From Verrucomicrobiota bacterium (GTDB lineage Bacteria; Verrucomicrobiota; Verrucomicrobiia; Opitutales; Opitutaceae): DNA of 15,963 bases. The stretch covers positions 1-15,963 of the forward strand of contig JAEYYL010000155.1 in NCBI GenBank assembly GCA_023430825.1, given 5' to 3'. This document shows positions 14,860 through 15,963 of the stretch, one piece after another. The notes under the pieces are model-generated. The model worked only from the letters and a program-made list of their open reading frames with translations. It searched no databases and was not told where the DNA came from. The position numbers and the translations under genes are program-made. Position 1 is the first letter of the stretch. Each line of letters starts with the position of its first letter.

Positions 14860-15774
14860 ATGGAATCCGGTGCCGCCTCCGAAGTTCGCGCCACGGTCGA
14901 ACAACTGCGCCGTTCGCAGATTTACCGCGACTACGAGTCGGCGTTTCGCGAGACCACCGGCCTGCCGCTCAGCCTGCGCCCGCTCGAGGCCTTCGATCTT
15001 CCGCACCACGGCGACCCGAAGGAAAACCCGTTCTGCGCGCTCATCGCGAAGACGAATCGCTCCTGTGCCGCTTGCCTCCAGCTCCAGCGCTCGCTCGAAG
15101 ACTCCGCGAACCTCGAGCCGCGCACGCTCAAATGTTTCGCCGGCCTCTGCGATTCCGCCGTGCCCGTGCGCGTCGGCGAAAACCTCATCGCCTTCCTGCA
15201 CACCGGACAAATCCTGTTCCACGAGCCCACGCGCCAGGATTTCAAACGGGCCACGCGCGAACTCCTGAAGATGGGCACCGAGTTCGACCTCAAGCAGCTC
15301 GAGGAATCGTATTTCCAGTCGCGCGTCGTCACGCGCAAACAATACGAGTCGATCGTCCGCCTGCTCACGATCTTCGCGCAGCACCTCTCCGCCCTGAGCA
15401 ATCAGCTGCTCGTGAAACGCGCCGTCTCCGAATCGCCCGTGATCGCGCGCGCCCGCAGCTTCATCACCGAGCACCAAAGCGAGGAAATCTCGCTCGGCCA
15501 GGTCGCCCAGGCGGTGAACATGAGCGCGTTCTACTTCTGCAAGACGTTCAAGAAGGCGACCGGCCTCACCTTCACCGACTACCTCGCGCGACTCCGCATC
15601 GAAAAGGTGAAAAACCTCCTGCTCAACCCGCACAAGCGCGTGAGCGAGGCCGCCTACGAAGCCGGCTTCCAGTCGCTCTCCCAGTTCAACCGCGTCTTTC
15701 GCAAGATCGCCGGCGAGTCTCCCACGCGCTACCGCGACCGCCTCCACGGCCCTTCCCACACCGGCCACGCGTAA
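14860..15774 (+). CDS. AraC-family transcriptional regulator with PocR-type N-terminal domain
   Basis: The 304-residue activator-type regulator has two parts. Residues about 17-185 resemble the PocR ligand-binding domain: a LRRSQIYRDYESAFRETTGLPLSL start, then NPFC (C59), CAAC (C69, C72), KCFAGLCDSAVPV (C92, C97), and the following GENLIAFLHTGQILF segment. These five cysteines are typical of PocR-like domains and may bind a metal or Fe-S cofactor. Residues about 195-294 are the AraC double helix-turn-helix: ISLGQVAQAVNMSAFYFCKTFKKATGLTF, then LLLNPHKRVSEAAYEAGFQSLSQFNRVFRKIAGESPTRYR, with the well-conserved second recognition region. It is soluble. It likely senses a small metabolite and controls the adjacent sugar genes, possibly also the mannosidase locus. 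A 108-bp gap with a hairpin separates it from the oxidoreductase, so it may have its own promoter. The ATG at 14860 has no ribosome site. Confidence 0.9.
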   Translation: MESGAASEVRATVEQLRRSQIYRDYESAFRETTGLPLSLRPLEAFDLPHHGDPKENPFCALIAKTNRSCAACLQLQRSLEDSANLEPRTLKCFAGLCDSAVPVRVGENLIAFLHTGQILFHEPTRQDFKRATRELLKMGTEFDLKQLEESYFQSRVVTRKQYESIVRLLTIFAQHLSALSNQLLVKRAVSESPVIARARSFITEHQSEEISLGQVAQAVNMSAFYFCKTFKKATGLTFTDYLARLRIEKVKNLLLNPHKRVSEAAYEAGFQSLSQFNRVFRKIAGESPTRYRDRLHGPSHTGHA

Positions 15775-15844
15775 CCGCGCGCATCGCGGCACGACCGGTC
15801 TCGAGCTCCGCAGCTCTCCACCCCGCGCGACCGCCACCCGGAAA

Positions 15845-15874
15845 AACTAAAAGGGGCCGGATAGCTGCGGCCCC
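15845..15874 (-). terminator. Terminator-like hairpin facing minus strand at right edge
   Basis: GGGGCCG (15853-15859) pairs with CGGCCCC (15868-15874) around an 8-nt loop. On the minus strand the stem is followed by TTTTAGTTTTT (15852 down to 15842), a good T tract, while the plus side has none. It would therefore end transcription entering from the right on the minus strand, implying a gene or RNA beyond the window edge. It lies 78 bp beyond the regulator stop. Confidence 0.5.
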
Positions 15875-15963
15875 CGCCGCGACTACCCGACCCCTAAGAA
15901 AGAGCGCCGGCCCCCCCCCGCGCGCCCCCCCACATTTCCCGTTGCACGAAGCAAATGTTTTCG

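Noticed and set aside
13492..15837. A 781-codon open frame on the minus strand covering the oxidoreductase and AraC genes
   Set aside because: It overlaps two well-supported genes and the gaps between them. High GC removes stop codons from the opposite strand; its product is low-complexity Arg/Ala/Glu/Gly without motifs.
1..15963. tRNA or rRNA genes, CRISPR arrays, insertion sequences, phage or toxin-antitoxin genes
   Set aside because: No cloverleaf with a CCA-type end, no repeat-spacer array, and no transposase, integrase or small toxin-like product could be recognised on either strand by eye. A covariance-model or profile search was not possible here.

Overview
The window is GC-rich DNA packed with genes. 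It looks like an accessory carbohydrate-use region of a Verrucomicrobiota bacterium, most likely of the Opitutaceae type. This is inferred from the strong C/G third-position bias, the TonB-dependent receptor whose mature N-terminus has the form VLNTFTVDVSRDRGY, the pairing of sugar oxidoreductases with TIM-barrel 'epimerases', and start codons that lack Shine-Dalgarno sequences. No ribosomal or other taxonomic marker is present, so the assignment is moderate.

Left region (1-8380, all +): the 3' end of a GH3 beta-glycosidase, a REPIN-like double-hairpin repeat, a sodium:solute symporter, a GH38 alpha-mannosidase (9 bp behind the symporter), and a large TonB-dependent outer-membrane receptor. 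Together they read as a SusD-less glycan-use locus: outer-membrane uptake, exo-hydrolysis by GH3 and GH38, and sodium-driven import across the inner membrane. Mannoside-type glycans are the inferred substrate.

Middle region (8381-12633): a 330-bp gene-free stretch with a 9-bp inverted repeat, then a soluble hybrid histidine kinase (+). It converges on a two-gene minus-strand unit: a TVP38/TMEM64 (VTT) membrane protein coupled by a 4-bp ATGA overlap to a small PGPGW-type membrane protein. The unit is divergent from a cardiolipin-synthase-like phospholipase D protein (+). The VTT leader carries a textbook intrinsic terminator just before the start codon, so attenuation or a small leader RNA is possible. 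The three membrane genes suggest a phospholipid or envelope-maintenance group.

Right region (12634-15963): two strong hairpins, then a TIM-barrel sugar isomerase/epimerase-like protein, a Gfo/Idh/MocA NAD(P)-dependent oxidoreductase, and an AraC-family activator with an N-terminal PocR-type ligand domain. The first two could act together on a sugar or a 3-keto-sugar, with the third as local regulator. The right edge has a minus-oriented terminator-like hairpin and long C tracts, suggesting that a minus-strand transcription unit enters from beyond the window.

No tRNA, rRNA, CRISPR array, insertion sequence or phage gene was recognised. The strongest non-coding signals are the REPIN-like element (279-354) and the terminator in the VTT leader (11157-11181). 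I did not find a clearly new multi-gene system. The best candidates for new biology are the TIM-barrel/oxidoreductase/PocR module and the leader terminator.
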